A DNA stretch of 64,000 nucleotides from Cunninghamia lanceolata (GCA_027924645.1 BSBN01000297.1:1860001-1924000); one strand, 5' to 3'. Counted from the first letter of the stretch, positions 33,462 to 46,016 are shown. Notes: generated by a model not told the origin, from the letters alone. A program made the numbers and translations.

Positions 33462-35725
33462 GGAGTTGTCACAGGTTGTAACTCATGAGCTGGTGCATGA
33501 ATCAAATCTCCATGTTGCTGACATTGTAGACACTTCTTAGCAAACTGTGTAGCATCTTGCTCTATTGTAGGCCAGTAATAACCTGTTCTGAGTATCTTCT
33601 TAGCAAGATTAGGACTGGTAGAATGTGCGCCACAGACACCTTCGTGTATGTCTCGTAAGGTAACTTCGGCTTCTTCCGCGTTAAGACATCGTAAGAGGAT
33701 ACCATCGAGACTCTGGCGATATAGTGTATCACCCAGAATGATGTAACGAGAGGATCGACGAATAAAGGTTTTGCGTTGGGTGGAGGATAGGTCAGGGGGA
33801 AAGGTATTGTTCTTGAGGTATTCATAGATATCTTCGTACCATAGTGAATTGGGACCAACAAGTTCGCAGATGATTTCAGTAACAGGAACATCGACGGCTG
33901 GTATCAACAATTGCTCGATCAAGAATTCACACTTCTGTGTATTTGCAGGCATGTCAATCAGTGACCCTACAGAAGCCATAGAATCCGCAACTTTATTATG
34001 TTCTCTTGGAATTTGCTCAAATGTGATGGTAGAAAAATGTGGTTTGTAGGCATCCACTAGTTGTTTGTAGGGGACCAACTTTTCATCCTTTGTTTGGTAT
34101 TCATCTGTGACTTGGCGAATGACTAGCTGTGAGTCTCCATATACTTGTAATTCTGTGATATCCCATTGAACTGCTGTGTTGAGACCTATGAGGAGTGCTT
34201 CATACTCGGCTATGTTGTTGGTGCAAGGGAATGCGAGCCGATATGACTTTGGAATGTAGTCATTCTGAGGTGTAACAAATAAGATGCCAGCTCCTGAGCC
34301 ATGCTGTGTGTAAGAGCCGTCAAAGTATAACTTCCACATTATGGAGTTGGAAAGAGTGAAGAGATTCTCATCAGGAAAGTCTGCGACCATAGGATGTGTA
34401 TCTTTCATAGGTGCTTCTGCTAGTTGATCCGCGAGGGCTTGTCCTTTGATTGCCTTACGATCTGTGTACTCAATGTCGAACTCACTAAGAATCATAACCC
34501 ATTTAGCCAGTCTGCCTGTGAGAGCTGCTTTTGCTAATAGATATTTCAAGGGATCAATCTTGGCTATCAAATTTGTGTGTTGGTTCAGCATGTAATGTCG
34601 CAACTTTTGGGAAGCGAACACTACTGCTAAACAAGCCCTTTCCATTGGTGAATAATTGAGCTCGTATCCCACCAATGTTCTACTGATGTAATAAATTGCG
34701 TGCTCTCTGCCTGAGTCATCATTTTGTGCTAGCAGGGCCCCTAGGGCCGAATTTGTAGTGGAGATGTACAATATCAAGGGTTTGTCCGCAACTGGTGGGA
34801 CCAATACAGGAGGTGTAGCTAGATATTCCTTAAGTTGATCAAACGCTGCCTGACACTTGTTGTCCCATCGAAACGAGACATCCTTTCGGAGCAAGTGTTG
34901 AAAGGGTTGACATTTATCTGCTAGCTGTGATATGAAACGCCTGATGGACTGTAACCTTCCTTGGAGGCTCCTTAATGCTTTAAGGTTCTTTGGTGGAGGC
35001 ATCTCCACTATAGCCTTTACTTTTGCTGGATCTACTTCGATGCCTCTACGAGATACAATGTATCCCAACAGCTTCCCTGATGTGACACCGAAGGCACACT
35101 TCTTAGGATTAAGTCTTACTTGGTATTTTTCTAGCCTGTCAAAGATCTGCCCTAGGACCTGTATATGTTCTGCTCTAGAAGATTTAGCCAATATATCATC
35201 AACATAGTCTTCCATGATGTGATGAAATAGATCGTGGAAGATCACTGTCATAGCTCGCTGATAGGTTGCTCCTGCATTCTTCAGACCAAACGGCATAACG
35301 CACCAACAGTAATTGCCCCAAGGACATGTAAAGGTTGTTTTGTGTTGATCCTCCTCAGCTATTCTAATCTGGTTGTAGCCTGAGAATCCATCCATAAGAG
35401 AAAGCATCTCGTGACCTGCTGTCAAGTCCACTATAATGTCAATGTTTGGTAGTGGAAAATCATCTTTGGGACATGCCTTGTTGAGATCTCTGAAATCATT
35501 ACACATGCGGATGCGCCCATTAGGTTTAGATACAGGTACAATGTTTGAGACCCAATCTGAATAGTCGATAGGTCGTATGAACTTTGCGTCTAATAGCTTT
35601 TGTACCTCCACCTTCACTAAGAGAGCTATCTGTGGGTGCATTTTTCTCAATTTCTGCTTGACTGGTTTCACCTTGGGATCAACTGTGAGATAATGAACTA
35701 CCAGCTTAGGGTCTAGCCCTGGCAT
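33428..35725 (-). pseudogene. element D RT, two RNase H domains, integrase zinc domain
   Basis: 765 open codons. RT occupies residues about 1-260 (CNDFRDLNKACPKDDFPLP; catalytic YVDD at about 174). The first RNase H (about 315-440) lacks the usual first Asp (LYISTTNSALGA). The second, aRNH-type RNase H (about 465-600: YFDGSYTQHGSGAGI, NNIAEYEALLIGL, YGDSQLVI) keeps D, E and D. The integrase zinc motif (HEGVCGAH, then CLQCQQHGD) lies near 695-740. Paired RNase H domains with a worn first one are the known Tat arrangement. Its first Met is internal: the frame upstream is open across a TGA at 35756-35758, so translation would have come through from gag-protease. Confidence 0.95.
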
Positions 35726-35755
35726 ATCTGCATAGGTCCATGCAAAGTTGATGGT

Positions 35756-37036
35756 TCATTGCAAGAAGAAGTTGTTAAGATTTCTGTGCTCTGTATCAGA
35801 TAATGATGCCGCTAGGAATGTTGTCTTTGGATTTTGTTCTGTACCTAGGTTGATCTCTGTAGAATCTTCCACTAGTAGAGCTGATTTCTCTTGATACTTA
35901 GAAGGTAAGGGAAGGTCAAATCCTCCATCCTCAGGTGCCACAGTTGGGTTTTCACCTTTGGATACGTCCTTTATTTTTACTATTTTATGATCAGGAGGTG
36001 CCACAGTGTGGTTCTCACCTAGAGATCTTTCTTTATGTGCGCTTTTGCGACTGGAGGATTTGGCATTCTCACCAAAGTAAGCCATGGGCTCTAGTTCCAT
36101 TACAAAACCTGCCTTGTGATCGCCAAGAGGGATACCTTCCCGAAGTCCCATGAATTCAGCTAAAGCTTCGTCATTCTGAAAGACATCTATAGCGGGGGCC
36201 CCTTGTTGGTCCCAATCAATAAGTTCAGGGTAGACAAGCGTGACATTCTGGGTGCTGGTGGTGGAAGTTAAGGATACGGAGGATAGTGTAAAAATGGAGG
36301 ATTCTGCGAATAGATTGGTCATGTGGAGGGAAGAGTCATCGGTGATATCCTCTGTAGATGTCGAATCGGCGGGAAACTTGTCAGCTACCTCGTCGAGGAT
36401 ATACTCGATGTCCGAGGCGCGTGGTACCTTCTTACCAAATCCTAATCCTTTCTTGTCTAGCTTCTTTGTTACCACAATGGGCTCCATAGTGCCTTGATTC
36501 TGTTTCCCAAGGCCACCTTTGCCTTTATAGCCCATGTTTTTCACTATCCTTAAGCCATTGCCATATTGCTTGAGGCCAAGAATAATGTTGTAAGGCAGCT
36601 CAATATCAAGAACTTGACACCTGGTTTCAAGCATAACGGGGCCCAGCTGTATAGGCAAGTGAATAACACCTTCTGAACGGCGTTCTGCATCATCATACCC
36701 CTTGATTGTAATACTATGATCAGTGTTGATGTGATCCTCAGAGTATCCCAATTGCTTTAGTAACTTTAAAGAACAAATGTTGAGACCAGCACCACCATCT
36801 ATGAGGATGCGTTTGATTTTGCGCTTATGGATGAGCACTTCAATATGGAGGGCATCGTTGTGACAAGGATCATGGGAGGGAAGGTCTTTCTTAGAGAAGA
36901 CCACATTGTAAGGCGAAGCAATATTACCCACTATAGCTTGGAAATCTGCGACTGCTATGTTGTTAGGAACGGAGGACTCTTGGAGGGCCTTTTCTAGCAC
37001 TACTCGATGTGCAGGTGATGACCGTAGAAGGTCCAA
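35756..37036 (-). pseudogene. element D protease region
   Basis: 426 open codons on the minus strand in the same frame as gag and RT. The protease active site is at about residue 80 (RILIDGGAGLNICSLKLLKQLG), with the second part at LPYNIILGL. A glycine-rich G-patch-like segment (NMGYKGKGGLGKQNQG) follows. The C-terminal 200 residues are acidic, Ser/Thr-rich and not assignable. It opens after a TAG at 37046-37048 and ends at a TGA (35756-35758). Confidence 0.9.
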
Positions 37037-37045
37037 AATAGAGAT

Positions 37046-37330
37046 CTACGCTGGTGTTCTCCCTAGATGTTCGACAAGATTATAATCAGACTGAACCGGA
37101 AGCCTAGGTGTAGGTGCACGAATGGTGACATGACCTCGACGAGTAGTAACAGCACAATCCGTAGATTTGCCTTTAATGGTGAGGGTAGACACTCGACTCT
37201 CTTCAAAACAACCTACAATGGAATCGAAGGACGTGGAAGCGTGATTGATACCTTTACCTCTATCCTGAGGAGGAGGTGGACCATGATGAGGGAATGGTTC
37301 CTTGTACATATCGAGATCCTTGTTCGTGTG
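37046..37330 (-). pseudogene. element D gag-protease junction segment
   Basis: About 95 codons between two in-frame stops (TAA at 37331, TAG at 37046). The reading frame is the same as that of gag above and protease below. It includes the Pro-rich PFPHHGPPPPQDRGKG. It is a bridge segment, not a separate gene. Confidence 0.8.
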
Positions 37331-39967
37331 TTACGCTGGTGATTCATTCTCAAAGGTGATTTGATTACCGTCGATGAGGTTTTGGATGAGGTGCTTAAGC
37401 TTCATGCAAGATGCAGTTCGATGACCTTTGCTCCTATGGAACTCACAATACTCATTGTCTCTGTAACGTGTAGTTTTGTAGATAGGTTCTCCATAAGGAG
37501 GAGCATCAGGTAAGGTTATGAGCCTTTTCTGCAAAGCTTGCTGTAAGACCGATTCGATGGGCACTCCCAAAGGAGTAAATTGACGTCGCGGAGGGTAATC
37601 TTGTTGAGGCCGCTCTTGTTGTCGTTGCTGTTGGTTGGGATAAGGCTGCCTTTGTTGTTGCTGTTGTTGAGGTAGAGCTTGACTTGGTTTGGAGAGTTGC
37701 AGTGGTGTTTGCAACGTTTGGACATGCTTAGTATCGACCACCCCATCATTGACCACGTTTTTGTTCTTGTTCCAATATTTGGGTTTATCGTTTGACTGTT
37801 GATGAGCATTGCTATCTTTCGTCTCTTTAAAGATTTTGACCACACCCTTAGCAATGAGGGCCTTCTCAATGTTGATACCCTTGTATGTGATTTCATCGAA
37901 GGTTGCAGCACTAAGAATTTGCAAATGGAAACCTAACTCTTGGTTGAGGTTCTGCACAAATATGCTAACAAGCTGTTTCTCCGGAATCTTGAAAGGGAAT
38001 TTACTAGCCATTTGTCTCCATCGTTGAAGGAAAGAAATGAAAGTTTCACCATTTTTCTGTTTATTGTTGCATAGGTCCGTCATGGAAATCTCATGCTCTG
38101 CGTTGTAAGAAAAGTGGGTGGCAAACTTCTCTGCTAGCTCGTTGAAAGACTTGATGCCCGTAGGTAAGTGTGAGAACCATTCTATTGCTTGACCTCCAAG
38201 ACTGCGAGGAAAAAGACGCATAAGATATGTGTCGTTGTGAGAAACCTCGAAGCAAGCAAGATAGAATTCCCTAAGATGGTCTTTTGGGTCACCTTTTCCT
38301 TTGTACTTATCGAACTTGGGAATAGTGAAATTTTGAGGAAAAGGGATCATTGGTAACGACTGATCAAAAGGATAAGGGCACACTTCCTCCAAAGAGAAGG
38401 TCTTTTTGGTGTGGCCAAACGTAAGATCAGATAGCTGTTGTTGCACCTCCGCAATCTTTAGTTCCATAGTCGTGGGAGGGGTTGGTAACGTCTCCTGTTG
38501 TCCAAAAAGTGGTTGGTGTTGCCCATATGGAAGATTATAGTGTGAGCCATGCGTACTGGTATTGTAAGGGTCGTAAGATTGATTGGGATTGTATGGATTG
38601 TATGATTGGTTCAGATTGGATTGGAATTGGGGGTTTTGATTAGGCAGAGGTGGAGGTGGCGCTAGGTAAGAATGTTGGCTTTGCGATGGTTGAAGAAACG
38701 TATTGGGGGGAGGAAAGCTAAAGTGCGTTTGATTAGGTTGTGAAGGTGGCACATAGCTTTGGGAAACCTGATGTTGGGAATGTTGCGAGTGGCTAGGTAA
38801 TGTATGAAAGAAGTTGAGCGTGGATGAACGTTGTGGAGGAGGAACATAGGTAGAAGTGTTTTGCGACGGTGGGGGTTGATTGAAGATGAGAGTAGAAGAA
38901 TGTTGTGGTGGAGGAACATAGGTAGAAGTGATTTGCGACGGTTGGGGTTGCTTGAGGATGAGAGTAGAAGAATGTTGTGGTTGGGGCTGCGTGACTCCAA
39001 TTGGTTGAGAGACATGCAGGTGTGATGATATAGGAGGTGGCATATGTTGAGACCCTTGTTGCATGGCTACATACGTGTTCCCCGGATTGTAATTGGGTGG
39101 GAAACCTACGCGTGATGGGGTAACCAAGATTCCGCTTGCGCTTGGGATGGACACTTTAGGAGGTGGTTGCACATTGGATCGAGCTAAGGTGGCTTGCTTA
39201 GCTAACTCTGCTTGTCGTTGGAGAGTTTCTTGTTGGTTTTGATAGATCTCCATAGGAGTCAAAAGTGGTGATATGGGCCTCTCCCCTGTTGGATTTTGAA
39301 AAAGGGGATTCCTATACTGTGAGCTTTGAGTAGGTAAGGGCGTAGTGACCGTGGACATGGTTTGCACCGCTTGTATGGTTTCTTGGGTGTTGTTGCTCTC
39401 CTTGAGAGTGGACACATCAAAATCTTGAGGTAACTTGGCACCTTGCTTTGCAAGCAAGCGAAAGAAATGATCCTGGTTCTCACTAAGGATTTTATCAAAG
39501 GCAGCTATAGCTCTAGGATCTTGTATAAATTCGTCAAGATCTTGCCCATCTTCTTGAGAGGATTGACCTATTTCAAAGTGTCGCTCTTCTTGAGATGGGG
39601 GTTGATCTATGACATAACCTTGTGGGACAAAATCTGGAGGCAAGCCTATGGTATACTGCGGTGCATTTAGCAAAGGGGTTCTATCCTCATGAGGATTGCT
39701 TAGTTCATCTAAGTGTGGCATGTTTGGAGAGCTGATTGGTTTTGCCGCGGGTGTACTAGGAGTCACCTTGGGAGTAATGTTGAGACGACCTGATTGTGGT
39801 GTGCGAGGAGGCGACTTGTGCTTCTTAGGGACAACTTGCCTAGACTTCATGGTTTGCTGTAGCCTAGTGGTGACCATGGGATATACTGAGGACACAATGT
39901 AATGCTGGGAATCTGTAAGATGCTTTGAAGAAACGGACAAACTCTGATGCACAAAGTACTGGACCAA
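37331..39967 (-). CDS. element D gag (Tat type)
   Basis: Up to 878 codons, open. The second Met (MVTTRLQQTMKS, residue 31, at 39877) is a more usual gag start than the first. Residues about 190-510 are Pro/Gln/Ser-rich with repeated PPPQHSSTL-type units. The Retrotrans_gag domain lies at about 540-680 (FTIPKFDKYKGKGDPKDHLREFY, WFSHLPTGIKSF, FISFLQRWRQMASKFP). A Gln-rich patch follows, and a knuckle-like CEFHRSKGHRTASC is at about 840. Gag would form the particle. It ends at a TAA beyond which the same frame continues into the protease part. Confidence 0.9.
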   Translation of the reverse strand: MVQYFVHQSLSVSSKHLTDSQHYIVSSVYPMVTTRLQQTMKSRQVVPKKHKSPPRTPQSGRLNITPKVTPSTPAAKPISSPNMPHLDELSNPHEDRTPLLNAPQYTIGLPPDFVPQGYVIDQPPSQEERHFEIGQSSQEDGQDLDEFIQDPRAIAAFDKILSENQDHFFRLLAKQGAKLPQDFDVSTLKESNNTQETIQAVQTMSTVTTPLPTQSSQYRNPLFQNPTGERPISPLLTPMEIYQNQQETLQRQAELAKQATLARSNVQPPPKVSIPSASGILVTPSRVGFPPNYNPGNTYVAMQQGSQHMPPPISSHLHVSQPIGVTQPQPQHSSTLILKQPQPSQITSTYVPPPQHSSTLIFNQPPPSQNTSTYVPPPQRSSTLNFFHTLPSHSQHSQHQVSQSYVPPSQPNQTHFSFPPPNTFLQPSQSQHSYLAPPPPLPNQNPQFQSNLNQSYNPYNPNQSYDPYNTSTHGSHYNLPYGQHQPLFGQQETLPTPPTTMELKIAEVQQQLSDLTFGHTKKTFSLEEVCPYPFDQSLPMIPFPQNFTIPKFDKYKGKGDPKDHLREFYLACFEVSHNDTYLMRLFPRSLGGQAIEWFSHLPTGIKSFNELAEKFATHFSYNAEHEISMTDLCNNKQKNGETFISFLQRWRQMASKFPFKIPEKQLVSIFVQNLNQELGFHLQILSAATFDEITYKGINIEKALIAKGVVKIFKETKDSNAHQQSNDKPKYWNKNKNVVNDGVVDTKHVQTLQTPLQLSKPSQALPQQQQQQRQPYPNQQQRQQERPQQDYPPRRQFTPLGVPIESVLQQALQKRLITLPDAPPYGEPIYKTTRYRDNEYCEFHRSKGHRTASCMKLKHLIQNLIDGNQITFENESPA

Positions 39968-42018
39968 AGGTGCTATACTGTTTGACCAGAGGCGCAGGAC
40001 TGTGCTACCAAAAGCGTGCTACTGTGGGCCGGAGGCGACGGACTGAGCTGCCAATAGCGAGTTACTGCTATGCCAAAGGTGAGCTACAGTGACCAAAAGC
40101 GAGCTACTGTTATACCGAGGGCGCTGAAGTAGAGTTTTGCCAGAGGTGGGTTACGGCTGACCAAAGGCGATCTACTGTATTACCAAAGGCGAGCTGCTGT
40201 AATACCAGGGGCGCTGAAGTAGTGTCTGATGTTTTTCAAAGGCAAGATTTTTCTGTTTCTGATTGGATTGGTTTGGCAAGAGAAAACACAGCAAACAAGT
40301 GGTCAAAAAAGGCACAAGGACTAACACAACAGATAGTGTATGTTCAAGGCTCCAAACAAGCCCAATGTTTCCACAGGTCAAATACAGTTGCAATCAATAA
40401 CAAGCACTTTTTATCCCTAGAGACAAGGTTTCATTGCAGTAGATCAGCTCACAGCTTAATACTCCGTCGATAAAAATATCATTCCATAAAGGTGTCAGAT
40501 ATTTAGTATCTTTGCGAGAGACGATAGGTAGGGATATCTCACCCTTCCCTTGGAAAGCTCAAGTAGGTCACAAGAGTTTTATGTCCAAGGGAATACTATC
40601 TCTTCTCAAGGGAGCCAATGGTGAGTATCTTAAGGGTTTAAATCGATTTCCCTTGCACTGATGATTACCGCAATGTTCGGAGGTAGGTCGGGTAGTCTCT
40701 ATCTAAATTGGTTCTTAGTGACTTTGAGGGACCAACGTCTTACGAGCAATGCGACAAGCTACTAAAAGCTTTAACCAATCCTACTAAGAGTTTCAAACAC
40801 TTCGCTCAATGTGAAAATCGTTTCCACAAAGGGCTAGTACACCTCTTTTCAGTTTGGCATCACAAGGTAAGGCTGACGTCGGTTAGGACTTGGCTTTCGC
40901 CTTATCCCTTTTATATAGCGGTTCAAAGGAAAACTCCGCTTAGGGTCGTCCCTTTTGGATGAAACGCAATCCAAAAGCAGGCCCTTCTAAAGGAAGTACA
41001 AAAAATGTAAAATCAAGCACGTCACACAAAGGTTCAATTGTCCCGTTATAAGAAAAATAAGGTGCAACTAAGCTATGCACACACACGATTGTAGTTGTAA
41101 ATTGTCCCTTATGAAATGAAGTGTTTGGCATTCATGTCCATTGTCCTTTAGAAAATTGAGGTGTTTGTTCATACATGTCCATTGTCCCTTAAGAAAAGCA
41201 GTATGTTCCTAAGACTTAGATTGCAAGAAAAGATTTGTTCAATTATCCTTTTAAGCATGCAATGTGTTTCTAAGACTTAGTGAGATAGATCAAGAGGTCT
41301 TCAATGCTCATCCTGCATGAACATGTTAAAAACACCTATTTGCTCTGTATGAGTAATAAGAAGCTGCAACAAGTGATATTAGGTCCACACAAACTCAAAA
41401 GTTAGCAAGTGCTTGAAGTCAGAGATTGAGAATAGGCCAATGAGTGGTCTTAAAAAATAGATCTCAGAAAATCTTTGAAAAAATATTACCACTGTGTAGA
41501 GGACAGAAAAATACCAACTTTCAAAAAAAACATCACCTGAATCTGAGTCCGTTTGTGAAAGTTATGAAGCTTGAAAAGTCAAAAAACTGTGACGAGACAA
41601 AGACAGCAGTGAGAAAATCAATTTTCTGAAAAATCAGAGAATCTTGAGAAAAAACCAATTTCACCACGATGTAGATCACGAAATTCTAGCCTATTTAAAA
41701 AAAAAAAGTACTGAAATACGTGTCCGTATGACCAAGATAATGAGGTTTGAAAATCGCCTATTCATTTAAAAAGCTCATTGAAGAGGGGTCTGTCTTAGCC
41801 CCCTGTGACTGGCTCCTGGTCACTGATGTGACCTGCTGCTGGGCTGAAGGTGCTTTATTTTTTTTTTAAAAATAAAAAGAAAAAAGAAAAAAGATTCTCT
41901 TTACTTTGTTTTACTTTCTAAAAGAAATAAAAACTAAAAACACTTCATTTTTTATTTGTTTTATTTGTTTTTTTTTTTTGGTTTTTGTTGTTGCTTTTTT
42001 TTTTTTGGATTTTTTTTG

Positions 42019-42052
<34 letters not shown>

Positions 42053-42353
42053 CTATTTTTGAAAAAAGAAAACTAAATTTTTTTTTTCTTTTTTTTACTG
42101 TACCTCACAGTGATTGTATGGCCTCGGGTTGCGTGCCAGAGGTGAAAAAATTTTACCTTCACCGAAATAGGTCAAATTTTATATTTTTCTTCGTCCCTCG
42201 ACCCCTCCGAACACAACCGTGACCTCCGTTTTTGCCCAGCAAGCTTCCTTTAAATTTTTTTTTTTTTTTTTCGAATCTCTCCAAAAAAAGAGTTAAAAAA
42301 CCTGTGAAATCAAACTAAAAATTTCACAAATTTGATATTAAATCAGGACCAAT
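39968..42353 (-). other. element D 5' leader, non-coding
   Basis: 2.4 kb between the primer site and gag. 39970-40215 is a set of degenerate repeats of about 20-24 bp built on ACCAAAGGCGAGCTACTGT. About 41830-42290 is poly-T/A rich with G-poor runs. No coding domain; short ORFs here are low complexity. A long untranslated leader is normal in Tat/Ogre-like elements. Confidence 0.75.
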
Positions 42354-42373
42354 GGGTCCCACCGGGCGTGCCA
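42354..42373 (-). promoter_or_regulatory. element D primer-binding site
   Basis: Minus strand TGGCACGCCCGGTGGGACCC starts three bases inside the 5' LTR end (42377). It begins TGG, complementary to the CCA of a tRNA, and its second half looks like the complement of a T-arm. It is not the initiator-Met type. I cannot name the tRNA with certainty. Confidence 0.85.
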
Positions 42374-42376
42374 GAA

Positions 42377-43768
42377 TGTGTATATGGAAAAATGGATTAA
42401 ATCTAAACTAAATAAAACCAAAGAACCCAATAACATAAAGAAAACGAATTTAAATAAAAGCCATGACAAATAATCAATGCAATAAAGACTTTTACCGAAA
42501 TTTGTGTTGTTTCCTTTGGATTGAATGTAGAATTGCTCAATGAAATTGCAAAGCCATAGCTGCAACAAGCAAGTGTAGTGCTCAAGAGATCAATGTCAAA
42601 TGATCGTAAGGTTGTGCCAAGATCAATGTTAAAAGATCGTAAAGTGGCTCAAGAAGATCTATGTCAAAAGATCGTAAAGGTGGCGCCAAGATCAATGTTA
42701 AAAGATCGTAAAGTGGCTCAAGAAGATCAATGTCAAAAGATCGTAAGAGTGCTCAATCGAATCATTGTATGCTCAAAGCGCTGTTAAGTATGCCTGAGAA
42801 TAAAATCGAAGAGAGAGAGGTAATGAAGGAGATGAGGGGGGTTTATATAGGTTTCAAGGAAGATCGATCAACGGTCCAGATAATTCAGAAGAATCAATGG
42901 AGGAGATAAGTTGAGGAATGTGCAACGAATGAAAAGCAGACATGTGTCTTGCTTTCTTTTGCATGAGAGGAGTTATCAAGAATAGAAGAATGAGTTAACT
43001 GAAGAAATAAATCAATTAAAAGAATAAAGCAATCAGTTAAGTGATTTAAAACAAGAAGAAGAGATTTGTATGAGAAAAGAAGATATTTTGCTTTATTAAA
43101 TATAGAAATATTTAATTGATGAGCAAGAAAGCTTGAGTTATATTAGAGATAACTCAAATTAGAAGAAAAAAGCAATTTAAATAAATAATTGATTTATTTA
43201 AATTTAGAGAAGATATTTTGGAAGAAATAATTAAATAATTAGAATTATTTAATTTAGAAGATTTGAAAAGCAAATTAAATAAATAAATTTATTTAATTGT
43301 TGTGCATGATTTTGGAAGAACAGAAGATTATAAATAAAATATTTGATTTTATTTATTTTTAGAGGATTGAGATAATTTAAATAAATTTGATTTGATTTAT
43401 TTAAATTTAGAAGAACAATTGATTTAATTAAATAATGTAAATTATTTAATTGTAGATAAGAGGGAATTTGTTGAATTAATTAAATAATTGGATTTATTTA
43501 ATTAATGTAGATTTGAATTTCGAAAAGCGAATAATGATTTAATTAAATAATTAAAAATTATTTAATTGTGGAAGAATATAGAGGAATTTGATTTAATTAA
43601 TTAAATAATGAGGATTTATTTAATTAATGTCGCAATTTTGTGATTTAGAAGAATTTGGTGAAATTAATTAAATAATTAGATTATTTAATTAACGTTTGCA
43701 ATGCAAGTGATTAGACAGATAACGGAATGCCAGTGATTTGACGACACGGTCATTTTAGGGTGTCTACA
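42377..43768 (-). repeat. element D 5' LTR (right)
   Basis: 1392 bp. Differs from the left LTR at only two positions that I noticed (at about 43069 and 43521). Holds the promoter of the element. Confidence 0.95.
42842..42849 (-). promoter_or_regulatory. TATA box of element D
   Basis: Minus strand CTATATAAAC in a C/A-rich context of the 5' LTR. A start about 25-30 bp further down (near 42815) would be expected. The same sequence is at 29427-29434 in the other LTR. Confidence 0.65.
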
Positions 43769-45483
43769 CTAATAATTGAATATAGGATTGTGTGAAGAAA
43801 TTATGATTTATATGCTTCTTATGCAAAGAGAAAGATTTATACAAATTATAGTTTCATTGATTTTGAAGATTATAAAAGAATTTTTGTTGAATTGGATTTG
43901 TTAGGAATTCTTAAAAGTTAGTAGGAAGATTTGATAGGTTATTTGATCTGAATATGATTTTTATAATATTGAAATATTAATTTCTTGTATAGGAGAAAAA
44001 AAATATAATAGAAGACTTGGGAAGAGACTGAAAAGAAAAGTAGTAACCTATCTTAGTTTAGACATATCTCTTAAACCGTGATTTGGGTATTTCTAATTTT
44101 TAGATATTTAGTTTTAAATTAGGGGATAAATTTTATCTCCAATTTTTAAGATTTCATCTTTTATATTTTGTTTTTAGTTATTAAAACAAGTGGACTGTTT
44201 ATTTTTAAAACTGGTAAATCTGTCATGAGAAAAATCAGTCTGTTGCGGTATCAATAACTTTAGTTTTATGAACTAAGTTTCTCTAAAAAATTTTATAGAA
44301 GGTGCAAAACTAATTATTTTGAATCATATAAAAAAGAAGCCTTACCCAGTTTTTCAATTCTGAGATATGTATTAATTAGTGACTGTTTATCTCTGCTGTT
44401 ATTTTTAGCATGATGTTTATATGTGATTATATTGTATTTATAAAATTATATTAAAGATAGTTATTATGAAAATATTTATTGGGTTCTGTAGATCTTTGTA
44501 TTTTCTTTCCAACACATTTTAAAAATTAAAAAAATGTTGTGTTTTGAGAAAGTTATGTATGCTTTAGTGAAAACTATATTTGATGCAGTATAAATCCAAG
44601 TTGCTGGCATGAAAGTCATGTTTGGTTTATGTGTGAACTCCCAACATGGTTTTGTGACTTTGTAAGCATGTTGAAATTTTTATGTGGATACTAGTAATGA
44701 GAGTGTGAGCATGAGTTGGAAATTATAGTGTTTCGGACCACATTTAAAGTCACCGATAATGTTGATGTCCATGCTTAATTTTGTTGTCCTACCATTTTGT
44801 CTCCTATAGCAGCATCTTAATCACCTGTAGGTTTAATTTAACTGACTTATTTATTTATACCATCACTTAAATGGTGTTCTTGTTTGACAAACATGAATCT
44901 AAAATTGTTAGAAAAGATAATTCTCCTTTATTCCTTACTACAAATTTAATCATAACGGTATTATAAATCCGATCTTGTTTGCAGATATGAAGTCATATAA
45001 TCTAGCTTTATTTGTGAAATAATTGTGCATGTAAATTGGATTATATATATATAACATATAGATATCTATATAATTTCCATAATAAACAATACTAGCATCT
45101 ATTATTATATAACTGAATTCTCTTATCCCTGTTGCATAAATCAAGAAATTGTTAGAAAAATATAAGTGTAGATAGTATGGGTATCTGAAATAAATCATGC
45201 ATGAAGCTCTTTATTGTGAATATTTACTTGAAAGTGTATTTCCATTGAGTGTGCAAAAAGGGAGAAGTAGCATATGCATCTAGGCAAAAGTAAGTGTTAT
45301 CAATTTTCTTTCAAAAGAAAGTAGTTTATCTTGTGTGTGTGTTTGGGTTACTTTTGGGCTAGGATGCCGAATGTGGGCAAACAGAGAAGGCTTTTCCTCT
45401 TTTCAAGATTTGACCGTAACTATTTTAAGTGCTTGGGCCAAGCCATGTCTCATTGAAATAGATGAAAGATTGTCTAGCAAAAC

Positions 45484-45487
<4 letters not shown>

Positions 45488-45541
<54 letters not shown>
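45488..45541. repeat. (TA)n microsatellite
   Basis: TA array in the 5' LTR of A. The 3' LTR has only ATATATAT at about 60022. Confidence 0.95.
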
Positions 45542-45548
<7 letters not shown>

Positions 45549-45963
45549 ATCTGCCACATCCTGTCATGAGATATTTGCACGTCATCATTTAGATTTCCAT
45601 TTAAACATCAAGTTGCATCAGGTGTTTCCTCCTGCCAGTTGTTTCTAGATTGCTAGATGTTTCGTGCAGGGTTGGGTTTCCTTCATGTTGTGAAGGGATT
45701 CGGGGAAGTGTAATTGCTTCATGGTTGGGCAGAAAAATGTCTGAGCCATGTTCCTGTCTCTCAGTTTGCTGATGACCATGTGGGTTAGTGGCGGCTGGAG
45801 AGAGTGATTTGATTTATTATTCATTACTTGTACTTGATTATTGTACCTTGTTATTATTTGAGATGACTTATGGCAAGAGATCCTAAGATGGATATTGTAT
45901 ATTATTTTATTGTGTTAACCTGAATATAGCAGGTGCTTTTGAAAGATGTAATGTCATTATTGT

Positions 45964-45965
<2 letters not shown>

Positions 45966-46016
<51 letters not shown>
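45966..46016. repeat. (TA)n microsatellite
   Basis: TA array near the end of the 5' LTR of A, matching the longer array with the palindrome in the 3' LTR (60449-60643). Confidence 0.95.

Larger units (their letters stand above)
28962..43768 (-). mobile_element. element D: Tat-type Ty3/gypsy LTR retrotransposon
   Basis: 14,807 bp. Two 1392-bp LTRs (28962-30353, 42377-43768) start TGTGTATATG and end GTGTCTACA as printed. CTAAT flanks it on both sides (28957-28961, 43769-43773). Sense is minus. The order is 5' LTR, primer site, 2.4-kb leader, gag, protease, RT, RNase H, second RNase H, integrase, 2.2-kb 3' region, purine tract, 3' LTR. The second RNase H, the AAAGAGGGG purine tract and the TGTAGACACC LTR start are hallmarks of Tat/Ogre-like elements. 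I found two substitutions between the LTRs by eye, so insertion was recent. Three in-frame stops and one frameshift disable gag-pol. Confidence 0.95.

Noticed and set aside
41956..42222. Phe-rich ORF
   Set aside because: Translation of a poly-T stretch in the leader of D.
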